A DNA stretch of 38,830 nucleotides, taken from the NCBI GenBank assembly GCA_034003725.1, contig JAVEYB010000005.1:1-38830 (forward strand). Reading direction: 5' to 3'. Below the pieces are notes generated by a model that saw only the letters and a list, made by a program, of their open reading frames with translations, was not told the origin of the DNA and searched no databases. The stretch's first letter is position 1. Every line of letters begins with the position of its first letter. This DNA is from Candidatus Zixiibacteriota bacterium (GTDB taxonomy: Bacteria; Zixibacteria; MSB-5A5; GN15; FEB-12). The position numbers and the translations under genes were made by a program. This document shows positions 18,101 through 26,235 of the stretch, one piece after another.

Positions 18101-18226
18101 GCTATTGTGGTGGTCGGCGGGCTCATCACCTCAACTGTCCTGACACTTCTGGTAATTCCGTCGATTTACCGGTGGTTTGCCAAGTATCCGGAAGCCGTCA
18201 TCGCCCATGAAACGACAAAGGAGTAG
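15104..18226 (+). CDS. czcA: Heavy-metal efflux RND pump, CzcA family
   Basis: This 1040-residue inner-membrane proton/metal antiporter has twelve predicted membrane segments, two large periplasmic loops and the typical start KLTDFALKNR. The proton-relay helix TM4 reads GGLAIAIGMLVDGTIVIVEN, with D405 and E412 in the positions of CzcA D408 and E415. The CzcA D402 position is an alanine, so it lacks the DFGxxxD pattern of Zn/Co CzcA and is nearer to other HME subgroups. It therefore may not pump the same metals. It forms a complex with the two upstream gene products and is followed after 5 nt by a PII gene. Confidence 0.92.
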   Translation: MFEKLTDFALKNRLLILVLGVIVLIGGYYSYNRLPIDAFPDVSPNLVQVFTVTEGLAPEEIEKYVTYPVETAMNGLPGVTKIRSVSNFGLSVVNIYFEDDLDIYFTRRLVGERLQEAREQIPEGFGEPEMGPISTGMGLVLFYYLEDTTGTYSLEELRSIQDWVVKFNLQTVPGVTEVLGIGGYEKQYHVILHPEQLLRYDVSLEELRETLIANNLNVGAQFLERNAEEFIVRSVGLVTALEDIKNIVVKTEAGTPIYLGQISEVKVGGAIRRGLQTRNGVEEVVSGQVVKLYGTNSSTVIGRVEQKMAEINKILPDGIQLVPYYEQKSLVEAAVATVTNALLFGIILVVMVLLLFMGGIRPSLVVALAIPFSVLFAAILMRRIDLSANLMSLGGLAIAIGMLVDGTIVIVENIERKLREADHAESKLHIIARACGEVGRPIIFAIAIIIVVFIPLFTLQGVEGKTFSPLAYTVAFAMLGSLLFAIFLAPVLSSLLMKRSKKATSSKDGEETGVLRWLLIPYRPIIRFFVRQRWVAVSVAVVLLLIGAVVFPQLGSEFTPSLQEGTIVLRLTMAPSIALTESTRIAQIVERRLMKVDEVTGVVTRIGRGEVGAHTDPVNSAEMYIQLKEPEEWTHGENQEELQDYIRDQLGAIPGVQTNFTQPIEMTVDELLEGIKAELAIKLFGEDLQELKRQADRIAEVIGEVRGAADVQVDQITGTPQLLITVDRAAIARYGINVEDVQHTIEAAVGGATAGQLFEGIRRYDILVRYHEEHRSTPEQIEDILVKAPSGAWVPLEQLVTMREIIGPRQITREDNQRFITVQCNVFDRDIGSFVEEAQAAIDEQVDLPPGYLVTWGGQFRLQQEANKRFAIVIPATLLLVFLMLYSSFNSLKNSLLILLNIPLALVGGIVGLWLTGENLSVPASVGFIALFGIALENGMVLVTYLNQLVRDGKSYEEASVTGASLRLRAVLMTAMTTGLGLTPLIFSSGVGSEVQRPLAIVVVGGLITSTVLTLLVIPSIYRWFAKYPEAVIAHETTKE

Positions 18227-18231
18227 GAAAT

Positions 18232-18573
18232 ATGAAAGCAATACTTGCCATTATTAAGCCGCATAAATTAGCCGATGTCACCCTGGCCCTCCGTAAACTG
18301 GAGGGCCTCACCGGCATGACGGTAACGGACGTTCGCGGGTTCGGCCGTACCCGTGCCGAAGGTGCGGGAGAGCTGGTTCCAGACGATGTCGCCGATTTCG
18401 TCCGCAAGTCTCGAATCGATATTGTGTGCGATGATTCTATGGCCACAACGATCATCGAGACCATTCAGGAACACGCTCATACCGGTGCCCATGGCGACGG
18501 AAAGATCTATTCTTGGCAAATAGACCACGCTATCCGTATTAGTACTGGAGAAACCGGTGACAAAGCGGTGTAG
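18232..18573 (+). CDS. PII-like regulator linked to the metal RND pump
   Basis: This 113-residue protein has the PII ferredoxin-like fold. It has the start MKAILAIIKPHKL, the GFGRTR segment before the T-loop and the nucleotide-binding B-loop HTGAHGDGKIYS. The T-loop lacks the modifiable tyrosine of GlnB/GlnK. It belongs with the PII proteins found next to CzcA genes (sometimes called PII-NG), which probably sense nucleotides or metal rather than nitrogen. It sits 5 nt after the pump gene and 9 nt before the next transporter, so co-translation is likely. Confidence 0.88.
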   Translation: MKAILAIIKPHKLADVTLALRKLEGLTGMTVTDVRGFGRTRAEGAGELVPDDVADFVRKSRIDIVCDDSMATTIIETIQEHAHTGAHGDGKIYSWQIDHAIRISTGETGDKAV

Positions 18574-18582
18574 AAAACGGAA

Positions 18583-19392
18583 ATGTTGCTGATTCGATCT
18601 GTGTACAATGTTCCAAAAATGGACTGTCCCGCTGAGGAGCAGATGATCCGAATGGCCCTCTCTCAAATAGAGGGCATTCGGTCTCTCGACTTCGAACTTA
18701 ATGCGCGTAGACTGGTAATCTGGCACTCCATAGATGTTGGCAGGCTAACGGACAAGCTCGTTGGACTGAGACTTGGAGCTGAGTTGTCGGAATCTCAGTC
18801 GGTATCTGAGAGTGAGTATTTGTCACAAGGCTCGATTCAGTCTGATCGGCACGAATCGCAAGTATTGTGGACATTGCTCGGAATCAATGCCACCACGTTT
18901 GTGGTGGAGTTCGTCTCGGGCTGGGTAGTGGAGTCTACCGGGCTTATAGCGGATTCTCTCGATATGCTTGCGGATGCCACAGTATACGGTATTAGCCTAT
19001 ACGCCGTCGGCAAAGCGGCCAGGCATAAATTAACAGCCGCCCGCGCAAGCGGGTGGTTTCAATTACTTCTCGCCCTTGGCGCCCTGACTGAGGTTATCCG
19101 CCGCTTCATCTTTGGCAGTGATCCTGAGCCCTTTTACATGGTTGGTGTTGCCGTCGTCGCTTTGGTTGCCAATGTCGCCTGCCTGTGGCTGTTGGCAAAG
19201 CACAGGAACAAGGGGGCGCACATGAAAGCGAGCTGGATATTTTCGACCAACGACGTCATTGCCAATGTCGGCGTGATAGTCGCCGGAGTATTGGTCAGTC
19301 TCACGGGCACCCGGTACCCGGATCTGGTGATCGGATGCATTATCGCGGCAATTGTGTTCTACGGTGCGCTGCGTATACTAAAGCTGAAGTGA
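18583..19392 (+). CDS. Cation transporter with N-terminal HMA-like domain (CDF superfamily)
   Basis: The protein has 269 residues. Residues 1-70 form a ferredoxin-like HMA domain whose metal loop is MDCPAEE, with a single cysteine instead of CxxC. From about 95 there are five or six membrane helices with CDF-like motifs: ADSLDMLADATVYG in the first metal-site helix and NDVIANVGVIVAG in the second. The usual histidines of the zinc site are absent, so the substrate may differ from that of CzcD. The gene follows the PII gene and is followed 88 nt later by a classical CDF gene. Confidence 0.82.
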   Translation: MLLIRSVYNVPKMDCPAEEQMIRMALSQIEGIRSLDFELNARRLVIWHSIDVGRLTDKLVGLRLGAELSESQSVSESEYLSQGSIQSDRHESQVLWTLLGINATTFVVEFVSGWVVESTGLIADSLDMLADATVYGISLYAVGKAARHKLTAARASGWFQLLLALGALTEVIRRFIFGSDPEPFYMVGVAVVALVANVACLWLLAKHRNKGAHMKASWIFSTNDVIANVGVIVAGVLVSLTGTRYPDLVIGCIIAAIVFYGALRILKLK

Positions 19393-19480
19393 AAGCTGTA
19401 ATGCTGATTTCTTGTCAATTATCTCGGCATGCGGGGCACCAGGCTACTTGTAGTGCAAACAATCGTCAGGGATTACGCTA

Positions 19481-20380
19481 ATGAGTGCCACCCACGACCA
19501 TGATCATGGAATGCGGCGCTGGGAAAAAGCCTTTGGTATCGGAATAGCGCTGAATGTCATCTTTGTGGCGGTCGAGGTATTCTACGGTCTTGCCGCCAAC
19601 TCCTCGGCGCTCCTGGCTGATGCCGGACACAACGCCAGCGACGTGCTGAGCCTCGTATTTGCCTGGGCCGCAATTTGGATTGCAGGCAAGAAGCCATCGG
19701 GGAAGTATACGTACGGATTGCGCCGTACCACGATCCTGGCGTCAATTGTAAACGCGCTCTTGATAGTTGCCGCAGCCGGAGTCATATCCTGGGATGCGAT
19801 CAGGAAAATTCAGCAACCCGCTGAGGTTGCAGGTATGACCATCGTCCTGGTGGCCGGTATCGGTGTCGTAATCAATACCATTACCGCCTTGATGTTCATG
19901 AAGGGTCAGAAGGATGACCTCAATATCAAAGGAGCATTCCTCCATATGGCCGCTGACGCCGGCGTCTCCCTTGGAGTGGTAATTGCCGGCTTACTCATTC
20001 GGTATACCGGCGCCAACTGGATTGATCCCCTTATCAGCCTGGTGATTGTCAGCGTCATACTCTATGGCACCTGGGGACTCCTTCGAGATTCAGTCAACCT
20101 CGCCCTTGATGCCGTTCCAAAAGACATCGATCTCGGGGAGGTTCAGCAGTTCCTGAGATCCCGTGAGGAGGTTCAATCAGTTCATGACCTGCATGTATGG
20201 GGGATGAGCACAACGGAAGTGGCCCTTACGGCTCACTTGGTTGTATCGGCAAGAAACGATGATCATTTCCTGAGTTCAGTTCGTTCCGAGCTGCATCAAC
20301 GCTTTGGCATCGCGCATACCACTCTGCAATTGGAATCATCTGACGACGAGAACGACTGCGAGAATAGCTGTACTACTTGA
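19481..20380 (+). CDS. czcD: Cation diffusion facilitator, CzcD family
   Basis: This 299-residue inner-membrane metal/proton antiporter has a His-rich N-terminus (THDHDHG) and six membrane helices. The transport site is complete: H and D in LLADAGHNASDV and H and D in HMAADAGVSL, the tetrahedral zinc site of CDF exporters. A cytoplasmic C-terminal domain carries VHDLHVWGMST. It would deliver cytoplasmic Zn, Co or Cd to the periplasm for the RND complex encoded upstream. It is the last gene of the rightward cluster and faces the mercury-type operon. Confidence 0.93.
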   Translation: MSATHDHDHGMRRWEKAFGIGIALNVIFVAVEVFYGLAANSSALLADAGHNASDVLSLVFAWAAIWIAGKKPSGKYTYGLRRTTILASIVNALLIVAAAGVISWDAIRKIQQPAEVAGMTIVLVAGIGVVINTITALMFMKGQKDDLNIKGAFLHMAADAGVSLGVVIAGLLIRYTGANWIDPLISLVIVSVILYGTWGLLRDSVNLALDAVPKDIDLGEVQQFLRSREEVQSVHDLHVWGMSTTEVALTAHLVVSARNDDHFLSSVRSELHQRFGIAHTTLQLESSDDENDCENSCTT

Positions 20381-20515
20381 CTTCGCCCTTCTGTAATCGA
20401 GTTTCCAGTGAAAACGCGCTACTCTACATCAAGCTGAATTCGCAGGAAGACAATATCATAGGGCGATAGCGAGAACGCAGTAAAAGTTCTATGAAGCCGC
20501 CCAGATCAAACTACC

Positions 20516-20794
20516 TCATATCAGCTGACCCAGTCCAGCCTTCTTGAGGGTCTCGATATCGACACCACCGCTCGTACAACAGGATGCCAGTTTGCCATCT
20601 ATGGCAACTGCGGGAACCGACTTGACGCCATATTCTTTTGCCTTATCACGACATTCGTTCGTTTCGCAGCCTTGGTTCAAATCATAGACTATAACTTCGC
20701 AACTTGAGCAGGCCGCTTTTTGAACCTGTTTCACTGTATCTTCACATACCGGGCACCCAGCAGTAAAGACTTCGACTGTTCTTTTCTGAGACAT
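20516..20794 (-). CDS. Thioredoxin-fold protein of the mer-type operon
   Basis: The start at ATG 20794 follows AAGGAG (spacing 8), giving 92 residues. The protein has a thioredoxin fold with active site CPVC (FTAGCPVC) and the cis-proline segment SVPAVAIDG. It has unusually many extra cysteines (CSSC, CETNEC, SCC). Similar proteins occur beside mercury and arsenic genes and could pass thiol-bound Hg(II) or reduce disulfides. It is the last gene of the leftward operon, 17 nt after the MerC-like gene. Function is inferred from fold and context. Confidence 0.8.
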   Translation of the reverse strand: MSQKRTVEVFTAGCPVCEDTVKQVQKAACSSCEVIVYDLNQGCETNECRDKAKEYGVKSVPAVAIDGKLASCCTSGGVDIETLKKAGLGQLI

Positions 20795-20811
20795 TCTTGA
20801 TCTCCTTTCTT

Positions 20812-21231
20812 TCACGATTCGCTCGTTTTACAATTCGGGCATGCTACAATTGACTCATTCTTGTCTGAGGAACTACTCTCCTTGATTGGGATATTGTTCC
20901 AGACTGATGCGATTATCAGAATAAAAGCACCTAAGTAGAACAGATAATCGGATAGAGCGTAGTATTTTCCCCCGACGATTATAACCGTACTCAACAGTCC
21001 AATCCAAAATGGACGATAACCCCGTCTGGTTTTTGCTTTATAGGCTAAGCTGAAAAGCGAAACACTCAAGAGCAATATAATGAGCAGATAGAAGTAAGTA
21101 CCTGTCATCAGAAACCCTAATCCCAGTGCTGAGAGCATTCCAGCGTAAACCGGCCAGCATGCCGGACAAGTTGCATTTGGAAGGAGAGCGGCTCCAATGC
21201 CTGGAAGTACTGAGAGGATTCTCTTCACCAT
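20812..21231 (-). CDS. MerC-like membrane protein
   Basis: This 139-residue protein has four predicted membrane helices. The first helix region holds NATCPACWPVYAGMLSALG, the CPxCW signature of MerC/MerT-type mercuric ion uptake proteins. A cytoplasmic tail ends in CPNCKTSES, a possible second thiol site. It would carry Hg(II) inward to cytoplasmic thiol proteins. The gene begins 3 nt after the DF-family gene ends, and its neighbour downstream is a thioredoxin. Hg transport is inferred; the protein could also move another soft metal. Confidence 0.78.
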   Translation of the reverse strand: MVKRILSVLPGIGAALLPNATCPACWPVYAGMLSALGLGFLMTGTYFYLLIILLLSVSLFSLAYKAKTRRGYRPFWIGLLSTVIIVGGKYYALSDYLFYLGAFILIIASVWNNIPIKESSSSDKNESIVACPNCKTSES

Positions 21232-21234
21232 GCC

Positions 21235-21552
21235 TTAATCTCTCTGACTCGCCAACAGGTTTACTCTTATCAGTTCTTTTGAAGGAAATCCTTCCATCGT
21301 TTCCCCGTTCTTGTATCTGCGGCAACGCATAGAATATTCTGTAGAATCATCCTCAATTATTTCAAGGTCACGATCATTGATCCTGATTGATGGTGATCCG
21401 AGGAACCGATGTCTTGTCACGTCTTCGGGCTGCTCAATCTTTATGGTGTCAATCTCATCTCCTATTCTCGTTTCAGAAAGAACTTCTTTCAGTTTGCTAA
21501 AGGCTGTTTCGTGATTGGGACAGCCATCGAAATATAAGAATTCAATTTTCAT
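21235..21552 (-). CDS. DF-family thioredoxin-like (seleno)protein homologue
   Basis: ATG 21552 follows AAAGGAG by 9 nt, so the ten residues further upstream are excluded. The protein has 105 residues with the motif YFDGCPNHETA, where some family members have selenocysteine, then LGSPSIRINDRDLE and a C-terminal MRCRRYKNGETMEGFPSKELI. These are hallmarks of the DF family, often found near mer genes and alkylmercury lyase-like proteins. It may accept Hg(II) from the membrane transporter. The gene begins 4 nt after merR ends. Confidence 0.78.
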   Translation of the reverse strand: MKIEFLYFDGCPNHETAFSKLKEVLSETRIGDEIDTIKIEQPEDVTRHRFLGSPSIRINDRDLEIIEDDSTEYSMRCRRYKNGETMEGFPSKELIRVNLLASQRD

Positions 21553-21556
21553 ATTA

Positions 21557-21967
21557 TTATGCTCCTTTAGAAAGCGATTCAATTATCGGGCAATTCCTTA
21601 TTGTCCCGGTACGTTGACATTCAGATACCAACATTGCTAATGTAGCCTTCAGCTGTTTGAGATGCTTCAGCTGGTTGTCAATATATTCTAACTTGTCCTC
21701 AGCGATCTTTCTGACATCACTACACTTGTAGATTTCCCCGTCTGCTATTTCTAATAGTTCCTTGATCTCTGAAAGAGCAAAACCAAGTCCTTTGGCATTC
21801 TTAATAAAGATGAGACGCTCTAAATCCTGTCGAGAATATTTCCTGTACCCGCCGTCTGTTCGCACAGGATCATACAGTAGTCCCTTTTTCTCATAGAATC
21901 TTATTGTCTCTTTATTCACTCCCGCCTTATTGGCCAATTCACTTATTCTTAAGTCATCAGTATGCAT
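21557..21967 (-). CDS. merR: Mercury-responsive MerR-family regulator
   Basis: This 136-residue protein has an N-terminal winged-helix (LRISELANKAGVNKETIRFY) and a dimerisation helix. C82, C117 and C126 lie at the same residue numbers as the Hg(II) triad of Tn501 MerR (KCSDVRKIAE...SECQRTGTIRNCP). That makes Hg(II) sensing very likely. ATG 21967 follows GGAG by 5 nt. A 22-bp dyad lies 28 nt upstream. merR is the first gene of its own leftward operon, the arrangement seen in Gram-positive mer operons rather than the divergent Tn501 layout. Confidence 0.92.
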   Translation of the reverse strand: MHTDDLRISELANKAGVNKETIRFYEKKGLLYDPVRTDGGYRKYSRQDLERLIFIKNAKGLGFALSEIKELLEIADGEIYKCSDVRKIAEDKLEYIDNQLKHLKQLKATLAMLVSECQRTGTIRNCPIIESLSKGA

Positions 21968-21994
21968 CTTTTCTCCAATTCTATATTCTTAAAC

Positions 21995-22016
21995 ACCCTG
22001 TACTATACTACAGGGT
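21995..22016 (-). promoter_or_regulatory. MerR operator dyad
   Basis: ACCCTGTA and TACAGGGT form a perfect 8-bp inverted repeat around six bases. It abuts a -35-like TTGAAA (22021-22016, minus strand), as MerR operators do. The -10 is less clear: no good match lies at the expected 19-20 nt spacing. The site would serve autoregulated expression of the merR operon. Confidence 0.78.
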
Positions 22017-22188
22017 TTCAAGGAAAAATACGCTTTATCATGAAGAGTCGAGATGAATTTATGTGAATCCCTGCCTTGACGCAGATTTGGGATCAGCGCA
22101 GAAGTTTGTCGAGAGTGATGTCGGGTTCTTGGGGTGCTCGTAATTTATTCGTAGTTAATGGGATATGAAATTGCGAAGTGACCCTCAG

Positions 22189-22238
22189 TCTCCCCGAACT
22201 TATGTGGAACTCGCCTTTTGAGTGAAATCCAGCTATTC
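22189..22238 (+). repeat. Recombinase 3'-end repeat, copy 2
   Basis: This block aligns without gaps to 12001-12050 with 8 mismatches in 50. Here it is not attached to an intact recombinase. It is either the other half of an attachment-site pair or the remnant of a second, related serine recombinase gene. Confidence 0.6.
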
Positions 22239-22304
22239 GATGTCTTAGGTGAACACAACGAATCATCCTCAGGAGCAAGCTGCAGGACCGCTTAGTCCCC
22301 GACT

Positions 22305-22322
22305 ATCGCGAAAAGGCGCGAT
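22305..22322 (-). terminator. Hairpin after the EamA gene
   Basis: ATCGCG and CGCGAT form a 6-bp stem with a 6-nt loop, starting 3 nt past the stop codon of the EamA-type gene on the minus strand. A U-run does not follow, so termination is uncertain. Confidence 0.35.
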
Positions 22323-22324
22323 CC

Positions 22325-23206
22325 CTATGCCGTTTGAATTCTACTAGAAGGCCAGTGCAGGACCAGGATTCCGCCGATAATGATCGCCGTCCCAATGAGT
22401 TCATTGGTCTGCAGGACCTCGCCCATGAAAACCGCTCCAATCAATAGCGCGAATAGAGGCGTTAGAAACGTAAAGGCGTTCATGCGGTGCAACTTCCCAA
22501 CTTTCAGCACATGAAACCACATGAACGTCGCAAGGGCTGTTCCAGGAATGGCCAAGACAAGCAGCGAAACCAGTATCTCAGATCCAAAAACTATTGTGCT
22601 CGGATCTTCTAGCACAAGGGCGGCTATTCCGAGAGGGATGCTCCCGACTATCAGTTGCCACGCACTAACTCTCAAGACATTGGCTTCAACAGCTATCTTC
22701 TTCATCCAGACATTGCCAAGGGCAACTCCAAGCGCACCCAGGAGCACAAAGCCGATTCCGCCAACCGAGAGGTTATTCTGCACGTGGTGAAGTGAAGGTA
22801 ACACGATCGCGATGATCCCCACTAAGCCTATAGTGAGGGCAGCCAACTGCCGTTTCGTCACTCGTTCAACCGCTAACACATATGCAAGCGCCACGGCAAT
22901 CATTGGCTGAGAATTCGACACAACTGTCGCCAGGCCCGGCGACACGAGGCTACCTGCCAGGAACATTCCGCTGAAGCCGAGAGAGGTGTAGCCAAATCCG
23001 ACGATCCCGATGCTCTGCCAATTCGACCAGGCACGGGGAATCACCGACCCCGGGGAACCCATCCCGAAGAGGAGCAGAGTGCCCCCTGCCAGTATCGATC
23101 TCATAAAGGCAAGGTAGAGCGGCGGAGACTCACTCAGAGCAATCGAAATAAAGGGATAACAGAGTGCCCACAGCAGGCAAACAAAAACGGCTTTCAATTT
23201 CAACAT
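22325..23206 (-). CDS. EamA/DMT-superfamily transporter
   Basis: This 293-residue membrane protein has ten predicted helices in two EamA repeats. The features include the N-terminal LLWALCYPFI, the mid-protein YVLAVERVTKRQLAALTIGLVG and the C-terminal IGAVFMGEVLQTNELIGTAIIIGGI. The family exports metabolites such as amino acids or nucleosides, and substrate cannot be predicted from sequence. It lies between the mer-type and copper operons but has no obvious metal motif. It is 47 nt downstream of the P-type ATPase gene on the same strand, with overlapping control possible. Confidence 0.88.
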   Translation of the reverse strand: MLKLKAVFVCLLWALCYPFISIALSESPPLYLAFMRSILAGGTLLLFGMGSPGSVIPRAWSNWQSIGIVGFGYTSLGFSGMFLAGSLVSPGLATVVSNSQPMIAVALAYVLAVERVTKRQLAALTIGLVGIIAIVLPSLHHVQNNLSVGGIGFVLLGALGVALGNVWMKKIAVEANVLRVSAWQLIVGSIPLGIAALVLEDPSTIVFGSEILVSLLVLAIPGTALATFMWFHVLKVGKLHRMNAFTFLTPLFALLIGAVFMGEVLQTNELIGTAIIIGGILVLHWPSSRIQTA

Positions 23207-23253
23207 TGAGTCACGTACCGTCCGGGCCTAGGCAATTGACATCGGACAGGCTG

Positions 23254-25887
23254 TCATACTTTGACTCGTCGTAGCCTGAGGGCATTGGCGACCACTGACA
23301 CCGAACTGAAGCTCATGGCTGCAGCTGCGAGGATGGGGCTGAGCAGTATCCCAAAGAATGGATACAACACGCCTGCCGCGATTGGTACGCCAGCCGAGTT
23401 GTACACAAAAGCCAGAAACAGGTTTTGCTTGATGTTGCGAATCGTGGAGCGACTAAGTTTTCTTGCCCGTACGATACCCCGGAGGTCACCTTTTACCAGT
23501 GTAACCCCCGCGCTTTCCATCGCCACATCAGTACCGGTTCCCATTGCAATGCCCACCTGCGCCTGGGCCAGTGCTGGAGCGTCGTTGATTCCGTCACCGG
23601 CCATTGCAACATATTTGCCCTGATCCTGGAGCTTCTTGACAGCGTCGGCCTTTTGATCGGGCAGTACTTCGGCCATCACGTCATCAATTCCCAGTTTTTC
23701 GGCGACAGCCTTGGCAGTGGTCTTACTATCGCCAGTGAGCATCACGACCGCAATTCCTTCATCGTGCAACTGCTTGATCGCCTCTGGAGTAGTCTCCTTA
23801 ATCGGGTCCGCAACGCCAATGAGACCGGCCGCTTTGTTGCCGATCGCCACAAACATAGCCGTCTGACCTTCACGCCGCATCTCTTCGGCTCTGTCCACGA
23901 GAGGCTGAGCATCTACTTCAAGCTGATCGAGCAGAGCACGATTACCCAGGGCGATCTGCTCGCCATCTATCTTCCCGGTAACACCCTTTCCGGTAACTGA
24001 CTCAAAGTTTTCTATATTGCCGGGCGCAACGCCGCGATCTCGGGCGCCCTCGATGATTGCAGCCGCAAGAGGGTGTTCGCTGCCTTTCTCCAACCCAGCG
24101 GCCGCCGCCAGCAGTTTCTGCTCATCCCACGGGTGTTCAGCATGGACTGTTACGAGCTTGGGTTTGCCGAGGGTGAGAGTCCCGGTCTTGTCGACGACCA
24201 GCGTATCAACTTTCCTTAGTACCTCGATTGCCTCGGCGTTTTTGAATAGCACACCAACGGAGGCCCCTTTTCCGCTTGCAACCATTATAGACATCGGAGT
24301 TGCCAGTCCGAGTGCGCAAGGACAGGCAATGATGAGTACCGCCACGGCGTTGATCAATGCATGAGTCAGCCTGGGATCAGGTCCGACCAGCGACCAGACT
24401 ACGAAGGTAATAATCGCAATCGCAATAACCGCCGGAACAAAGTAGCCCGAGACAACATCAGCCATTTTCTGGATGGGTGCTTTACTTCGCTGGGCATTTG
24501 CGACCATCTGGACGATTTGAGATAGAAGTGTATCCGCGCCGACTTTTTCTGCCTCGATAACTATCGAGCCAGTCCCGTTCACGGTGGCACCGATAACCTT
24601 TTCGCCGGCACTCTTCTCTACCGGGATAGGCTCACCTGTAATCATCGATTCATCGACAGAACTATTTCCTTCGCTGACAATTCCGTCAACCGGAACTTTT
24701 TCGCCAGGACGAACGCGCAATTTATCGCCGATCTGCACCTTTTCGAGTGGAACATCTTCCTCGGATCCGTCCGAATTGACTCGCCGGGCAGTCTTGGGGG
24801 CTAAACCCAGCAGCGCTTTGATCGCGGCTCCGGTTTGACTTCTAGCCCTAAGCTCAAGGACCTGGCCAAGCAGCACCAAGGTCACGATCACCGCGGCAGC
24901 CTCGAAGTACACGCCGACCTCGCCGGACACGTCGCGAAAGGCATCAGGGAATATACCCGGAAACAGCGCGGCAATGAGGCTGTAGACATAGGCGACGCCG
25001 ACGCCTAGCCCAATAAGTGTGAACATGTTTGGACTTCGATTGACAACCGACTGATAGCCGCGGACGAAGAACGGCCAACCGCCCCAGAGAACAATGGGCG
25101 TGGCGAGGACGAGTTCAAGTATGGTTAGCATGCGCGCACTGGCCAGTGTCTGAAGCCAGTCATGGATACCGGGAATCCACTCACCCATGGCAACGAGCAA
25201 GAGCGGTACTGATAAGATCGCGCAGACCCAGAAGCGTCTCGTCATGCTTCGAAGTTCGGGATTGTCTTCTTCTTCCGCTGTGACGCTGCGAGGCTCAAGC
25301 GCCATCCCACATATGGGACAGTTGCCCGGACTATCCTGGACTATTTCCGGGTGCATCGGACACGTATACTCGGTCTTGGTTGGCTGAAGAGTCGGAGTCT
25401 CCGGTTCGAGAGCCATACCACACTTGGGGCAATCGCCCGGCCCCTGTTGTCTTATCTCCGGGTGCATGGGGCAGGTATAGGTGGCCTTGCCAGCAGCGGA
25501 ATCACTGGAATCGACCTGTTTGTTGTCTTGGCGGTGTCCATGTCCGGCATGGCCCGGGTGTTCGGCAGCATGGCCCGGATTCGTTTTCGACTGGTTCAAG
25601 TACTTTTCCGGGGCAGCCTGGAACTTGTCTCGACATCCTGTCGAACAGAAGTAGAACTCACGGTCATTGTGCTTGCCAGAGTGAGCCGTTTCGGCAGTAA
25701 CTGTCATGCCGCACACCGGGTCCTTCAACTCTTTGTCATCTCGGTCTTCCGAGTGTGCCGTTTCGTACTTCCTCTTACAATGGTCGCTACAGAAGTAAAT
25801 CGACTCACCGTTAAGCGACAGTCGATGGGCGGTCTCTTCTTCGACAGTCATGCCACATATCGGGTCTCTATGAGTTCTATCAGACAT
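23254..25887 (-). CDS. copA: Cu(I)-exporting P1B-ATPase with two YHS and two heavy-metal-binding modules
   Basis: ATG 25887 follows GAGGAG by 7 nt. The 877-residue protein begins with two YHS domains (about 7-46 and 55-97), a His-rich linker and two CPMHPEI...CPxCGMALEP modules (138-163 and 174-200), rather than CxxC HMA domains. The catalytic core is complete: TGEP (417-420), CPC (522-524), the phosphorylated D566 in DKTGTLT, an HP motif (SEHPLA) and [10 protein letters not shown]. The last helices contain YN and MSFSS, the P1B-1 pattern for Cu(I). It exports cytoplasmic Cu(I). It is the last gene of a nine-gene leftward operon with a sigma-54 promoter at 29.7 kb. Confidence 0.94.
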   Translation of the reverse strand: MSDRTHRDPICGMTVEEETAHRLSLNGESIYFCSDHCKRKYETAHSEDRDDKELKDPVCGMTVTAETAHSGKHNDREFYFCSTGCRDKFQAAPEKYLNQSKTNPGHAAEHPGHAGHGHRQDNKQVDSSDSAAGKATYTCPMHPEIRQQGPGDCPKCGMALEPETPTLQPTKTEYTCPMHPEIVQDSPGNCPICGMALEPRSVTAEEEDNPELRSMTRRFWVCAILSVPLLLVAMGEWIPGIHDWLQTLASARMLTILELVLATPIVLWGGWPFFVRGYQSVVNRSPNMFTLIGLGVGVAYVYSLIAALFPGIFPDAFRDVSGEVGVYFEAAAVIVTLVLLGQVLELRARSQTGAAIKALLGLAPKTARRVNSDGSEEDVPLEKVQIGDKLRVRPGEKVPVDGIVSEGNSSVDESMITGEPIPVEKSAGEKVIGATVNGTGSIVIEAEKVGADTLLSQIVQMVANAQRSKAPIQKMADVVSGYFVPAVIAIAIITFVVWSLVGPDPRLTHALINAVAVLIIACPCALGLATPMSIMVASGKGASVGVLFKNAEAIEVLRKVDTLVVDKTGTLTLGKPKLVTVHAEHPWDEQKLLAAAAGLEKGSEHPLAAAIIEGARDRGVAPGNIENFESVTGKGVTGKIDGEQIALGNRALLDQLEVDAQPLVDRAEEMRREGQTAMFVAIGNKAAGLIGVADPIKETTPEAIKQLHDEGIAVVMLTGDSKTTAKAVAEKLGIDDVMAEVLPDQKADAVKKLQDQGKYVAMAGDGINDAPALAQAQVGIAMGTGTDVAMESAGVTLVKGDLRGIVRARKLSRSTIRNIKQNLFLAFVYNSAGVPIAAGVLYPFFGILLSPILAAAAMSFSSVSVVANALRLRRVKV

Positions 25888-25944
25888 TGTCAATCTCCTC
25901 GCTTCATCCTTTTCCTCACCGCGTATACTACCGCTCCCCGAGTT

Positions 25945-26235
25945 CTATACGTAACTGTCTGGGGCCTTATTGAATGTTTTCAGGCAGCTTGCCGAGCAAA
26001 AGTACAGTTCCTTCGTCTTATAGGTGGTATGATGCTTGCTGTCCATCGGCACCGTCATTTCGCATACAGGATCAGTCGTCTGCCCGGACTCACGGGAACC
26101 CCCGTGTTTCGCCTCAAATTGTTGGAGGCACTTGTCGCTGCAGAAGTAGTACTGTTCGCCTTCTACTTCCAACTGATGTGGCGTGTCGGCACCTACGGAC
26201 ATACCACAAACCGGGTCTGTATACGTCTTGTCCAT
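25945..26235 (-). CDS. Double YHS-domain metal-binding protein
   Basis: ATG 26235 follows GGAAGGAG by 6 nt, giving 96 residues. Two YHS domains fill the protein. The first has DPVCGMSV...YYFCSDKCLQQF and the second DPVCEMTV...LYFCSASCLKTF. There is no signal peptide, so it is cytoplasmic. The domains resemble the first two modules of the ATPase encoded 57 nt downstream, so it may bind Cu(I) and hand it to the ATPase as a chaperone. This role is inferred. Confidence 0.85.
   Translation of the reverse strand: MDKTYTDPVCGMSVGADTPHQLEVEGEQYYFCSDKCLQQFEAKHGGSRESGQTTDPVCEMTVPMDSKHHTTYKTKELYFCSASCLKTFNKAPDSYV

Larger units (their letters stand above)
22017..22324. other. Intergenic region with recombinase remnant
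   Basis: About 308 bases hold no intact gene. The -35 of the merR promoter is at the left end, the second copy of the recombinase 3'-end repeat lies at 22189-22238, and a hairpin is at 22305-22322. The frame containing the repeat reads NCEVTLSLPEL before it, compatible with the tail of a serine recombinase, but is interrupted upstream by stops. Confidence 0.55.

Noticed and set aside
21331-21340. AGAATATTCT inside the DF-family gene
   Set aside because: It matches one half-site of the dyad, but the second half is absent at the 12-nt spacing and it is within a coding region.
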